Source of the DNA: Saccharibacillus deserti
GTDB lineage: Bacteria > Bacillota > Bacilli > Paenibacillales > Paenibacillaceae
NCBI RefSeq assembly: GCF_013618475.1
Contig: NZ_JABJVN010000001.1
Span: 124,001-188,000, forward strand
Length of the DNA: 64,000 nucleotides
Direction: 5' to 3'
In this document: one piece after another, positions 26,231-35,454 of the stretch
How positions within the stretch are numbered: position 1 is the first letter of the stretch
How the letters are laid out: each line of letters opens with the position of its first letter
Program-made: the position numbers and the translations under genes
The notes under the pieces: generated by a model
What the model was told of the DNA's origin: nothing
Databases searched by the model: none
Seen by the model: only the letters and a program-made list of their open reading frames with translations

Positions 26231-27307
26231 TTAACCCTGCAGTTTCTTCGCCCGTTCTTCGTCTTCGGCCGCGATCTCGCGGCGCCATTCGTCAAGCTCG
26301 GGCAGCGGGCGGCCCATGATGACGCAGCAGGCGTAGACCGATTCTTTCAGTTCGACGTAGTCTTTGTCGTAGCCGATCTTCACGAGTTCCTGGACGACCG
26401 GGAGCGCCTGTTCGGAACCGAGGCGGCACAGGCCGTCGGCGAGTTTGGCGATGCGGGTGAAATGGTCTTCTTTTTCCAGCAGCGCAATCAGCGCTTCTTC
26501 GGCGGACGGCAGCAGAATGCGCGACAGGATATCGACGATGCCGAGCAGCAGGAAGCCGTCTTTTTCCTCCGCGTACATCTGTACCAGCTTTTCGACCACT
26601 TCTTCGCTGCCTACACGTACGAGCGCGTCGGCGGCCTGCTCGGCCACGAGATCGTTGTCGGACTTGAGCGCGTCGTAGAACAGCGGAAGCGCGTACGCGA
26701 TCTTCAGTTTGCCGGCCGCCTGCATCAGATACACCGTGCGGACGGATTCCGGGTCTTTCGTGTATTGTTCCTGCAGTTCGTCCATCGTCTCGCGCGGCTG
26801 GAGCATCTCGCGTTCGATCATTTCGCCGAGCAGCAGATCGAGCGTATCGTAGTCGATATCGCCGTAATCCAGGCCGCTGTTTTTTTGCGTTTCTTCATTG
26901 AACATACGGCGTACCCATTCGTCGGTCAATTCCGACACGCGCACGCGCTCCGCCGCTTCGTCGTACCAGTCTTCGTCCAGTTCCCGGATCGCCGGAAGAT
27001 GGGACTTCAGCAGGTCGGGGCTGCTGCCGAGCAGCATACGGGACAGGAAGATGCGCGCATTGCCCGTTACGAGATCCGCTTTGAGCAGATGCAGCATCGC
27101 CTGCACCGTGACTTTGGTCTGCGGGAAAGCCGCGGCGCGGTGCAGATACACGTCTTCTTTGCGCGGCGCGGCGACAAGCTTCTCCAGGACCAGCGCGGAG
27201 ATGTCCTGCGGGTATTTATACGTCTCGGCCAAAAACCGGATCGCCGCGTTGCTGACGAGCGGGTCGGCGTGCGTGATAAACGGTTTGACCTGTTCGGGTG
27301 TGAACAT
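26231..27307 (-). CDS. HEAT-repeat protein
   Basis: 358 residues made of paired amphipathic helices of the HEAT type, for example SVRTVYLMQAAGKLKIAYAL then DNDLVAEQAADALVRVGSEE and LPSAEEALIALLEKEDHF. No catalytic motif, signal peptide or membrane segment is seen, so a cytoplasmic protein-binding scaffold is likely. GAGGAGG upstream selects the ATG at 27307 (MFTPEQV) over one six codons earlier. Acidic throughout. Unknown function; it is divergent from the leuS leader. Confidence 0.75.
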   Translation of the reverse strand: MFTPEQVKPFITHADPLVSNAAIRFLAETYKYPQDISALVLEKLVAAPRKEDVYLHRAAAFPQTKVTVQAMLHLLKADLVTGNARIFLSRMLLGSSPDLLKSHLPAIRELDEDWYDEAAERVRVSELTDEWVRRMFNEETQKNSGLDYGDIDYDTLDLLLGEMIEREMLQPRETMDELQEQYTKDPESVRTVYLMQAAGKLKIAYALPLFYDALKSDNDLVAEQAADALVRVGSEEVVEKLVQMYAEEKDGFLLLGIVDILSRILLPSAEEALIALLEKEDHFTRIAKLADGLCRLGSEQALPVVQELVKIGYDKDYVELKESVYACCVIMGRPLPELDEWRREIAAEDEERAKKLQG

Positions 27308-27382
27308 ATGAAAATTCCTCCTCAAGTGCTTCGAGTGCGCCTACCAGTATACCACAGCTTGGGAGCGGAAGGCGCGGAGTCA

Positions 27383-27412
27383 TTGACTTTTCGCTTTTGT
27401 TTTCTATATAAT
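27383..27412 (+). promoter_or_regulatory. Promoter of leuS
   Basis: TTGACT (27383-27388), 18-base spacer, TATAAT (27407-27412). Closely similar in layout and flanks to the promoter before comEA. Confidence 0.8.
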
Positions 27413-27418
27413 AGGGGC

Positions 27419-27722
27419 ATTGCACAGGTAAAAAACTCGTCGATGATGAGGAGCAGTAGGCAGCGGTGCGTTTCCAAGAGAGTCGGCGGATGGTGGAAGC
27501 CGGCAGCGAACCCTGTACGAACTCGCCTCGGAGATATGCGGCAGAAGGCGGCGCGTCCGGTATGACCGGCACGCGCGCGGTAAGTCGCATCGGCTCATCC
27601 CCGATAACGGATGCTTAAGTGAGCGGCAGCAGAGAAGATTCGGCCGCTAACTAGGGTGGTACCACGGGAAGCAGCGCCTCTCGTCCCTAGCGTCGTTGAC
27701 GCTGGAGACGGGAGGCTTTTTG
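27419..27722 (+). ncRNA. T-box leader of leuS (Leu, CUC specifier)
   Basis: Canonical T-box: stem I with GATGATGAGGAGCAGTA and AGAGAGTCGG elements, a probable CUC specifier in GAACTCGCC, and the T-box motif AGGGTGGTACCACGG at 27653-27667. Antiterminator helices pair CTAGGG with CCCTAG and ACGGGA with TCTCGT around the TGGTACC bulge. The competing terminator spans 27676-27721. Uncharged tRNA-Leu would stabilise antitermination and allow leuS expression. Confidence 0.92.
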
Positions 27723-27749
27723 ATTTTAGAAGCGAAGGGACAGATGACG

Positions 27750-30206
27750 ATGAGCGAAAGAAACGAGCAGGGAGCCGGTTCGCAGGGCTACCGCGCCCAG
27801 ACGATCGAACCGAAATGGCAGCAGAAATGGGACGAGGAAAAAACATTCAAAACGGATGACGCCGATCATTCCAAGCCGAAATTTTACGCGATGGACATGT
27901 TCCCGTACCCGTCCGGCGCCGGACTGCACGTCGGTCATCCGGAAGGCATGACCGCCACGGACATCGTGTCGCGCTACAAACGGATGAAAGGCTACAACGT
28001 CATGCATCCGATGGGCTGGGACGCGTTCGGCCTGCCGGCCGAGCAGTACGCGATCGACAAAGGCGGCCATCCGCGCGAGTTTACGATTCAGAACATCAAC
28101 AATTTCCGCCGTCAGATCAAATCGCTCGGCTTCTCGTACGACTGGGACCGCGAGATCAGCACGACCGACCCGGAATATTTTAAATGGACGCAGTGGATCT
28201 TTATTCAGCTGTACAACAAAGGACTGGCTTACGTCGCCGAAATTCCGGTGAACTGGTGTCCGGCGCTCGGCACGGTGCTGGCGAACGAAGAAGTCATCGA
28301 CGGCAAAAGCGAGCGCGGCGGCCATCCGGTCATCCGCAAGCCGATGCGCCAGTGGATGCTGAAAATTACCGAATATGCCGACCGCCTGCTGGAAGATCTG
28401 GACGAACTGGATTGGGCGGAGAGCATCAAGGACATGCAGCGCAACTGGATCGGCAAATCGCAAGGCGCGGAAGTGACGTTCCAGGTGGAAGGCACGAACG
28501 AGTCGATCGCCGTGTTCACGACCCGTCCGGACACGCTGTACGGCGCGACTTACTGCGTGCTGGCGCCGGAGCATCCGCTCGTGGACGCCATCACGACCGA
28601 ACACGAAAAAGAAGCGGTCAAAGCGTACCAGGAAAAAGCTTCGCATAAAAGCGACCTGGAGCGGACCGACCTGAACAAAGACAAAAGCGGCGTGTTCACC
28701 GGCGCTTACGCGGTCAATCCGGTCAACGGCGCGAAACTGCCGATCTGGATCGCGGATTACGTGCTGGCCGCTTACGGCACCGGCGCAATCATGGCCGTAC
28801 CGGGCCACGACACGCGCGACTGGGAATTCGCCAAAAAATTCGGCATTTCGATCATCGAAGTCGTCAAAGGCGGCGATATCGAAAAAGAAGCGTATACGGG
28901 CGAAGGCGAACACGTCAACTCCGGCTTCCTGGACGGCCTGAACAAAGAAGACGCGATTGCGCGCATGATCGAATGGCTGGAAGAAGGAGGCAAAGGCGAA
29001 GGCAAAACGACTTACCGTCTGCGCGACTGGCTGTTCAGCCGTCAGCGTTACTGGGGCGAGCCGATTCCGATCCTGCATCTGGAAGACGGCAGCATGAAGA
29101 CCGTGCCGGAAGACAGCCTGCCGCTGCTGCTGCCGGAAATGGACGAGATCAAACCGTCGGGCACCGGCGAATCGCCGCTTGCGAACGCGACCGACTGGGT
29201 CAACGTCATCGATCCGGAGACAGGCATGAAAGCGCGCCGCGAGACGAACACGATGCCGCAGTGGGCCGGCAGCTGCTGGTATTACCTGCGCTACCTCGAT
29301 CCGACCAACGATCAAGAGCTGTGCAGCAAAGAGAAGCTGGATCACTGGCTGCCGGTCGATCTGTATATCGGCGGCGCGGAACACGCGGTCCTGCATCTGC
29401 TGTATGCGAGATTCTGGCATAAAGTCCTGTATGATCTGGGCGTGGTCAGCACCAAAGAACCGTTCCAGAAGCTCGTTAACCAGGGCATGATCCTCGGCCC
29501 GAACAACGAGAAAATGAGCAAATCGCGCGGCAACGTCATCAACCCGGACGAGATCGTGAACGAATACGGAGCGGACACGCTGCGCATCTACGAGATGTTC
29601 ATGGGACCGCTGGAAGCGACCAAACCGTGGAACACGAACGGCGTCGAAGGCGCGCACCGTTTCCTGTCCCGCGTCTACCGGATGTTCGTCGACGAAAACG
29701 GCGGTTTGAGCGCCAAGATTTCCGATACCGCGGCGGGTACGGACGCATTCAAACGCACCTGGCACAAAACGATCAAAAAAGTGACGGAAGATATGGATGC
29801 CCTGCGCTTCAACACGGCGATCAGCCAGCTGATGATCTTCACGAACGACGCGTACAAGCAGGAAGAACTGCCGCGCCGGGCGATGGTGGACTTCGTTCAA
29901 CTGCTGTCGCCGCTTGCGCCGCATCTCGCGGAAGAGCTGTGGGAAAAAGTCGGACGCAGCGACAGCCTGACCTATGCGGCCTGGCCGGCGTTCGACGAAG
30001 CGTGGACGACGGAATCCGAAGTCGAGATCGTCGTGCAGGTAAACGGCAAAATCGTGCAGCGCGCCAACGTCCAGAAAGACTGGGACGCCAAAGCGCTGGA
30101 AGACCACGCGATGAGCCTGGAAAACGTGCAGAACGCGCTGGCCGGCAAAACGGTCCGCAAAGTGATCGCCGTACCGGGCAAACTGGTCAACATCGTCGCG
30201 AACTAA
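27750..30206 (+). CDS. leuS: Leucyl-tRNA synthetase
   Basis: 818 residues, usual bacterial length. It joins leucine to tRNA-Leu in the cytoplasm. The class I HIGH motif is HVGH (in [14 protein letters not shown]) and KMSKS is exact; the CP1 editing domain includes [19 protein letters not shown]. The frame is open upstream into the T-box terminator. AAGGGA suits the ATG at 27750 (MSERNEQ); the ATG six bases earlier is too close. Expression is controlled by the leader T-box. Confidence 0.97.
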   Translation: MSERNEQGAGSQGYRAQTIEPKWQQKWDEEKTFKTDDADHSKPKFYAMDMFPYPSGAGLHVGHPEGMTATDIVSRYKRMKGYNVMHPMGWDAFGLPAEQYAIDKGGHPREFTIQNINNFRRQIKSLGFSYDWDREISTTDPEYFKWTQWIFIQLYNKGLAYVAEIPVNWCPALGTVLANEEVIDGKSERGGHPVIRKPMRQWMLKITEYADRLLEDLDELDWAESIKDMQRNWIGKSQGAEVTFQVEGTNESIAVFTTRPDTLYGATYCVLAPEHPLVDAITTEHEKEAVKAYQEKASHKSDLERTDLNKDKSGVFTGAYAVNPVNGAKLPIWIADYVLAAYGTGAIMAVPGHDTRDWEFAKKFGISIIEVVKGGDIEKEAYTGEGEHVNSGFLDGLNKEDAIARMIEWLEEGGKGEGKTTYRLRDWLFSRQRYWGEPIPILHLEDGSMKTVPEDSLPLLLPEMDEIKPSGTGESPLANATDWVNVIDPETGMKARRETNTMPQWAGSCWYYLRYLDPTNDQELCSKEKLDHWLPVDLYIGGAEHAVLHLLYARFWHKVLYDLGVVSTKEPFQKLVNQGMILGPNNEKMSKSRGNVINPDEIVNEYGADTLRIYEMFMGPLEATKPWNTNGVEGAHRFLSRVYRMFVDENGGLSAKISDTAAGTDAFKRTWHKTIKKVTEDMDALRFNTAISQLMIFTNDAYKQEELPRRAMVDFVQLLSPLAPHLAEELWEKVGRSDSLTYAAWPAFDEAWTTESEVEIVVQVNGKIVQRANVQKDWDAKALEDHAMSLENVQNALAGKTVRKVIAVPGKLVNIVAN

Positions 30207-30394
30207 AAGTTCGTCCGGCCGGACAAGCCGGACTGCGTTTGCAGGGTGCGCACGGGCTCGAAGCGCGCATCCGGCGGAAGCGCGAAAATTTACGGCATAC
30301 GAAGCGGGCTGCGGCTCGAACGGGAGGCGGGGCGAATCTTCGCTCCGTCTCTTTCGCGCGCATTCCGGCGGAGCGGCCGACAACGGGAGTGGGA

Positions 30395-30916
30395 ATGAAA
30401 GTGGGGAGCAGTCCGCGCAAAGATTGGGATACGTATTTTATGGATATCGCTTTTATGGTGTCGACGCGTTCGCAGTGTCCGAGGCGGCAGGTGGGCGCGG
30501 TGCTGGTGCAGGGCAAGAAGCTGCTCGGCACGGCTTATAACGGAGCGCCGATGGGCGTGCCGGACTGTTCGGAAGCGGGCTGCATGATCGCCGAAGAGTA
30601 CGAGCTGGTGCAGGTAGGCGAAGCGGAACAGGTGATCAAAAAACAGCGCTGCGTGCGGACGATCCACGCCGAGCAGAACCTGCTGCTGTTCACCGACCGC
30701 GCCGACCGCGAAGGCTCGACGGTATATGTGACCGACGAGCCGTGCTGGACGTGCGCCAACATGCTGGCGAACAGCGGCATCACGGAAGTCGTCTACTGCC
30801 GCGCCTATCCGAAAGACAGCGGCAAAGTTCGGGCGATGATGGAGCAAAAAGGCATTTCTTTTCGCGGAATCGGGCCTTACAGCCCGCCTACGAAGTCTGC
30901 CGAGCCGGTCTCTTAA
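30395..30916 (+). CDS. comEB: dCMP deaminase / ComEB-type cytidine deaminase
   Basis: 173 residues. The zinc deaminase motifs are HAEQNLL and PCWTCANML. An additional cysteine/histidine cluster in the middle (PDCSEAGC ... CVRTIHAE) is characteristic of dCMP deaminases, which make dUMP for thymidylate synthesis. B. subtilis comEB lies between comEA and comEC, whereas here it precedes comEA. It is not needed for DNA uptake in B. subtilis. Start ATG 30395; a GTG two codons later is possible. No clear terminator follows before the comEA promoter. Confidence 0.9.
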   Translation: MKVGSSPRKDWDTYFMDIAFMVSTRSQCPRRQVGAVLVQGKKLLGTAYNGAPMGVPDCSEAGCMIAEEYELVQVGEAEQVIKKQRCVRTIHAEQNLLLFTDRADREGSTVYVTDEPCWTCANMLANSGITEVVYCRAYPKDSGKVRAMMEQKGISFRGIGPYSPPTKSAEPVS

Positions 30917-30949
30917 GCAGGCGCATCGGCTTTGACCGGCAGGCGAGCA

Positions 30950-30979
30950 TTGACTTCAAGTTTCCTCATTCCCTATAAT
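30950..30979 (+). promoter_or_regulatory. Promoter of the comEA leader
   Basis: TTGACT, 18-base spacer, TATAAT. Hexamers, spacing and the preceding CA match the leuS promoter. Transcription would start near 30986. Confidence 0.75.
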
Positions 30980-30989
30980 AAGGAAATCA

Positions 30990-31133
30990 GGATATTCCAG
31001 CGATCGGCTCATCCCCGTTATCGGATGAAGGGAGACGGCAGGCGAAGCACGCTTGTCCGTCGACCGGGGATCTTACGGGAAGCACAGCCTCCCGTCCCTG
31101 GCGTATATACGCCGGGGACGGGGGGCTTTTTTT
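30990..31133 (+). ncRNA. Shortened T-box-like leader before comEA, tRNA-binding bulge lost
   Basis: From 31002 to the T tract the sequence tracks the 3' half of the leuS T-box: CGGCTCATCCCCG, then ACGGGAAGCA and CCCGTCCCT. Helix A1 is CCGGGG (31064-31069) with CCCTGG (31096-31101); A2 is ACGGGA (31075-31080) with TCCCGT (31090-31095). Both helices differ from leuS by compensatory changes. The UGG bulge is replaced by ATCTT and no room remains for stem I. The terminator is 31086-31133. Confidence 0.75.
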
Positions 31134-31181
31134 GTGTGGGCGTACGATCGAACCGCATATTCCATTCGGGAGGAAAAAGAG

Positions 31182-31847
31182 ATGAAAAAGGAAGTATGGA
31201 TCGCGGCTTGTTTATCGGCCGTATTGGGAGCCGGCGTGCTGGTGCTGTCCGGAGGAGGCGAAGCCGAAGGAGTGCCTTGGGAACCGCTGAACGGGAAGAT
31301 CGAGGCCGTATTGGCCGCTCAGGAGCACCCGGAAGAAACGGGGAATCCGGGCAGCGGCACCGTAAAAAACGCTAAAAGTGAAGACTCCATGCCAAAGGAA
31401 ACCGGGAAAGCCAAACCCAGCTCGGAAAAGGCTCCGGTTCAGCCCGTGAAGGAAGCACCGGTGCAGCCCGCCGGACTGGATCCGGCCGGGGACAAGGCCG
31501 TCTCAACAGGAAGTGCCGAGGACCATTTGCCTCCTGGGAAAAACAGCCAGGCGCTGCCCGCCGCAGGCGAAGACCTTGGCACTGCGCAGAACGTTCCCGC
31601 CGCTTCCGCTCCTGCCGGACTTTCCGAGGCGGACTTACCCGCGTCGGACGAGGCCGGGAAGATCCATATCAATACGGCCGATGCGGCCGGGCTGATGGAA
31701 CTGCCCGGAATCGGGGCGAAGAAAGCCCAGGCGATCCTGGATTATCGGAGCCAGAACGGTCCGTTCCGCAGCGTGACCGACATCGTCAAAGTCAAAGGGA
31801 TCGGCCCTAAAATGCTGGAAAAAATGATGCCGGATATGGCCTTATAG
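31182..31847 (+). CDS. comEA: ComEA-type DNA-binding competence protein
   Basis: 221 residues: an N-terminal membrane anchor (about 5-25), a long Pro/Ala/Glu-rich linker, and a C-terminal helix-hairpin-helix pair ([20 protein letters not shown], then [20 protein letters not shown]). ComEA binds incoming double-stranded DNA outside the membrane during transformation. No SLBB domain, present in B. subtilis ComEA, is seen; the linker occupies its place. GGGAGGAAAA supports ATG 31182. It is nine bases from comEC and probably co-transcribed. Confidence 0.9.
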   Translation: MKKEVWIAACLSAVLGAGVLVLSGGGEAEGVPWEPLNGKIEAVLAAQEHPEETGNPGSGTVKNAKSEDSMPKETGKAKPSSEKAPVQPVKEAPVQPAGLDPAGDKAVSTGSAEDHLPPGKNSQALPAAGEDLGTAQNVPAASAPAGLSEADLPASDEAGKIHINTADAAGLMELPGIGAKKAQAILDYRSQNGPFRSVTDIVKVKGIGPKMLEKMMPDMAL

Positions 31848-31855
31848 GGGCTACC

Positions 31856-34633
31856 ATGAACCGTAGACCCCTAATCGTTTTTACCCTTTGTTGGCTCGCC
31901 GGAGCGGCGTCCGCCCAAGTGTACGGAGGGCTGCGCCTGGCGGCCGTCCTGGTGGGGCTTACGCTGCTGCTGGCTGCGGCCGTTCTGTTCACCCGAACTT
32001 CCGCCAAGCTGCTGTTAATCTTCGGGCTGGCCTTGGGATCTGCCGCCGGCTACGGCCTGCTGCGGGAAGCGGGCAGCCTTTCCGTCCTGCCGGAAAGACT
32101 GGGCGTGTCGACCGGAGAAGCGGACGGTTATTCCGGTATCCGGATCGAAGGCCGTATGGCCGGTCCGGCCAAAATCGATGGCGATCTGGCCCAGTTCGTA
32201 TTGAAAGCCGAACGGGTGCTGGAGCAAACGGATCCGCTGCCGGGAGAAACGCCGGGCGGCGCAGACGGGAAGCCCGGCTCGGCCGTACCGGACGAGGCCG
32301 GGAGATCGGAAGCGAAACCTGCGGCCTTCGGACCGTTATCCCATGCCGAAAAGGTCGTCGTGCGCGTCAAATTGGCGGCCGAAACCGAACAGGAAACAGC
32401 CGCTTCCTGGCAGCGGGGCGACCTGCTGATCGTATACGGGGATCTGGAAGCTCCTTCGGGGGCCCGAAATTTCGGAGCTTTCGATTACCGCGATTATCTG
32501 CGGAACCAACGTATTCACTGGATCGTCAAAGCGGCCGGCGCATCAAGCGTGGAAACCGCCGATGCCGCATCCGGCGGACTGCAGCTGCTTCGCCGCAGCG
32601 ACGATCTGCGCACGAAGCTTGCGGATACGCTGGCGAAGCTGTACCCCGGGATCGGAGCCGGTTATATGCAGGGGCTGCTGCTCGGTCTGCAGGAAGGGCT
32701 CGATCCCGATACGTATACGAACTTTGTCCGGCTCGGGATGACGCATGTACTGGCTATTTCCGGGATGCATGTCGGCTTGTATGTCGGTGCACTGCTGCTT
32801 GCGCTGCGCCGCTTACGCGTCTCCAAAGAATCTTCGCTGCTGGCGGCGCTGTACTTCGTTCCTCCTTACGTGCTGCTCACGGGTTCTTCGCCTTCCGCGG
32901 TCCGGGCCGGCATCATGGCCATGATCGGTCTGTATGCGGCCAAACGGGGCTGGCTCAAAGACGGTCTGCACATTCTGTGCCTGGCCGCCCTGCTGATGCT
33001 GATCTGGGATCCGCACTACCTGACTTCGATCAGCTTTCAGCTTTCGTTTGCCGTGACGGCCGGCATCATTCTGCTAACCCGCCCCATGCGGCAGCTGCTG
33101 TTTTTTCTCCCGAAGGCTCTGGCCGGCGCGGCAGCGATCTCGCTGGTTGCGGACCTGGTTTCTTTTCCGCTGAGCATTTATTATTTCAATCAATATCCGC
33201 TGCTCGGACTGGCTGCGAATCTTGTCCTTGTTCCCCTGATCAGTTTCGTATCGATTCCGCTCGGAACGGTATCGCTGATGCTGGGGACTTTCTGGATGCA
33301 GGGAGCCGAATGGGCCGCTTATCCCGTCCGGCTGGTCAATGCCGCGGTATTCTGGTGCGCGCAAAGCGGCGGTTCCGTGCGCTTCGCCCGAACGATTTGG
33401 GCTTCGCCGCCGCCCGTCTGGATCCTGATGTACGAAGCCGCTCTGATCGGAGGCCTCTTCGCACTTGCCGCGCACCTTGCCGCGCGGCGGCCCGATCCGT
33501 CCGCCGACGGGCGGCACGGGGGAATACCGGGATTCCCCGCGCATAGGCCTCTTCCCGGCGACACCATGCCGCTCGGACCGCTGCCTGGCGAAATGCGCTC
33601 CCAAGCGGGAAGCGGAAAAAGTTTTGCGCCGTCCGTACGCTACGGCGTCGATCCAAGCCGCCGCCGGACCGTGATAAGGCTTGCGCTTGGCGCGTTGTCC
33701 GGTCTGCTGCTGGCCGGAATGGTTGGCGCTGCCTACGCGCCCCGGCCCGATCCCGCGGGATTGGTGCAGATGCTGGATGTGGGACAAGGAGATGCCATAC
33801 TGGTTACGACGCCCACCGGCAAAAACCTGCTGGTCGACGGAGGAGGGACCGTAACCTTCGAGCGTCCGGGCGAAGCCTGGAGACGCCGGCTGGATCCTTA
33901 CGAAGTCGGCCGCGATGTCGTGGTGCCTCTGCTCAAGAAGCGCGGTATCCACCGTCTGGATGCGGTGATTCTGACACATGGCGACCGCGACCATTACGGC
34001 GGGCTGCTTGCGGTACTCGACGAGATTCCTGCGGATCGCCTGATCATGAACGGTACCCGCAGCGGCGGCGAAGACCTGGACGCGCTGCTGGCTTCGGCGC
34101 TGCGTTTCGGGGCCGAAATCGATGCGCCGCAAAACGGCGATATATGGAAAGCGGATGAAGCCACCTCTTTGGAATTTCTCAATCCGTCGGGAGTGTTCGC
34201 CGGGACCGTGCCCGAATTGGAAGAGCAGAACGAATACTCGGTGGTATTCCGCCTTGCGATGAACGGTCATTCTTTCCTGTTTACCGGCGATATCGGTCTT
34301 CAAGCCGAGCGCGACATTCTGGATCGGCTCGAAGAACGCGGAGACGGCGGCAAAGTCGAAGTGCTGAAAGTCGGTCACCACGGCAGCAAAAACTCTTCTT
34401 CCGACGAATGGATCGGAGCTTGGTCGCCGCGGTTGTCCCTGATCTCGGTTGGAGCGAAGAATACTTACGGCCACCCGAATCCTGGCGTGATTCAGCGGCT
34501 GGAACTCGCGGGTTCGGCCGTTCTGCGTACGGACAGGGACGGGGAAATCCAGATTTCAGCGCCTCGGGGCGAGCCGCTGAGATACCGCACCCGCCTGGAC
34601 GGCCGGGCGAATCCCGTCGAAGCATCCGATTAA
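31856..34633 (+). CDS. comEC: ComEC DNA uptake channel with C-terminal metallo-beta-lactamase domain
   Basis: 925 residues, longer than the B. subtilis protein (776). It begins with two membrane helices and a DUF4131 OB-like region, then the Competence core (MTHVLAISGMHVGLYVGAL; SSPSAVRAGIMAMIGL). A hydrophilic Pro/Arg-rich spacer near 540-590 precedes one more helix. The C-terminal hydrolase domain has QMLDVGQGDAILV and LTHGDRDHYGG, and probably degrades the non-transported strand. The weak AGGGG start site suggests coupling with comEA. Confidence 0.92.
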   Translation: MNRRPLIVFTLCWLAGAASAQVYGGLRLAAVLVGLTLLLAAAVLFTRTSAKLLLIFGLALGSAAGYGLLREAGSLSVLPERLGVSTGEADGYSGIRIEGRMAGPAKIDGDLAQFVLKAERVLEQTDPLPGETPGGADGKPGSAVPDEAGRSEAKPAAFGPLSHAEKVVVRVKLAAETEQETAASWQRGDLLIVYGDLEAPSGARNFGAFDYRDYLRNQRIHWIVKAAGASSVETADAASGGLQLLRRSDDLRTKLADTLAKLYPGIGAGYMQGLLLGLQEGLDPDTYTNFVRLGMTHVLAISGMHVGLYVGALLLALRRLRVSKESSLLAALYFVPPYVLLTGSSPSAVRAGIMAMIGLYAAKRGWLKDGLHILCLAALLMLIWDPHYLTSISFQLSFAVTAGIILLTRPMRQLLFFLPKALAGAAAISLVADLVSFPLSIYYFNQYPLLGLAANLVLVPLISFVSIPLGTVSLMLGTFWMQGAEWAAYPVRLVNAAVFWCAQSGGSVRFARTIWASPPPVWILMYEAALIGGLFALAAHLAARRPDPSADGRHGGIPGFPAHRPLPGDTMPLGPLPGEMRSQAGSGKSFAPSVRYGVDPSRRRTVIRLALGALSGLLLAGMVGAAYAPRPDPAGLVQMLDVGQGDAILVTTPTGKNLLVDGGGTVTFERPGEAWRRRLDPYEVGRDVVVPLLKKRGIHRLDAVILTHGDRDHYGGLLAVLDEIPADRLIMNGTRSGGEDLDALLASALRFGAEIDAPQNGDIWKADEATSLEFLNPSGVFAGTVPELEEQNEYSVVFRLAMNGHSFLFTGDIGLQAERDILDRLEERGDGGKVEVLKVGHHGSKNSSSDEWIGAWSPRLSLISVGAKNTYGHPNPGVIQRLELAGSAVLRTDRDGEIQISAPRGEPLRYRTRLDGRANPVEASD

Positions 34634-34646
34634 ACGGCGGCAGCAT

Positions 34647-34683
34647 GGCTCCTTTCTCGACGATTCGGGAAAAGGGGCCTTTT
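34647..34683 (+). terminator. Intrinsic terminator after comEC
   Basis: GGCTCCTTTCTC pairs imperfectly with GGGAAAAGGGGCC, followed by four T residues. Confidence 0.6.
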
Positions 34684-34853
34684 GTATGTCCGGCCGATAG
34701 GGTATAACTAGAACAGGTGCTTGCTTGCATAGGCCGTGGGCCGCAAAGAGGCGGACTGCTTCACGCGAGATGACGCATAAAAGCGTTTCTGATAGACTGA
34801 TGGGAGATATAGGCCCGAAGCGGCAGATGTTTTTTTGAAAATAGAAAAAGAAC

Positions 34854-34880
34854 GCAACCTTTCGGCGGCTAAGCTCGTCT
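34854..34880 (+). promoter_or_regulatory. ECF-type promoter of the sigma/anti-sigma pair
   Basis: GCAACC (34854-34859), 16-base spacer, CGTCT (34876-34880). An AAC -35 and a CGTC -10 with this spacing are typical of Bacillus ECF sigma factors, so the operon is probably autoregulated. Confidence 0.6.
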
Positions 34881-34908
34881 GAAAAGGTGCAAGAGAGGGG
34901 GACCCTTA

Positions 34909-35454
34909 GTGGTCGAGCAGGAACTCATTAGAGCCGCTCAATCGGGCGATCGCGACGCTCTTATCACCCTATTGCGAGAGATTGAACCGGCCGTCTACAA
35001 GACGGCTTATTATACGCTGAATAACGAACAGGACGCGATGGACGCCGCTCAGGAAGCCCTGATCCGCATTTACACGAAAATCGGGTCCTACGAAGAAAAA
35101 GCGCAGTTCAAAACCTGGGTGCAGCGAATCGTGACCAATATTTGTATCGACAAATTCAGACGCGCCAAACCTACGGTGTCGATCGAAGAACACGAGATGG
35201 TGTTCGAAGGAAACGACAGCGTGGAAGGCGAAGTGATGCGGGCCTATACCCGGGAAGATATCGACCGGGCGATCAATCTGCTGCCGGAACATCACCGGAC
35301 GGTCGTCATCCTTCGCTACGTGCAGGATATGTCGTACGGCGAAATCGCCGGATGCCTGGATCTGCCGCTTAACACCGTAAAATCGTATTTATTCAGAGCC
35401 CGGGGCCAGCTTCAGCAGCTGCTTCGAGATTATCAGAAAGGAGGTGCGCTGTAG
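34909..35454 (+). CDS. ECF RNA polymerase sigma factor
   Basis: 181 residues with sigma region 2 (YKTAYYTLNNEQDAMDAAQE) and region 4 (INLLPEHHRTVVILRYVQDM then GEIAGCLDLPLNTVKSYLFR). It lacks regions 1 and 3, as expected for ECF sigmas. The start is GTG 34909, set by AGAGGGGG seven bases before. The anti-sigma gene follows with no gap. Overall it is closest to the SigW/YlaC style; the stimulus is unknown. Confidence 0.9.
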   Translation: MVEQELIRAAQSGDRDALITLLREIEPAVYKTAYYTLNNEQDAMDAAQEALIRIYTKIGSYEEKAQFKTWVQRIVTNICIDKFRRAKPTVSIEEHEMVFEGNDSVEGEVMRAYTREDIDRAINLLPEHHRTVVILRYVQDMSYGEIAGCLDLPLNTVKSYLFRARGQLQQLLRDYQKGGAL

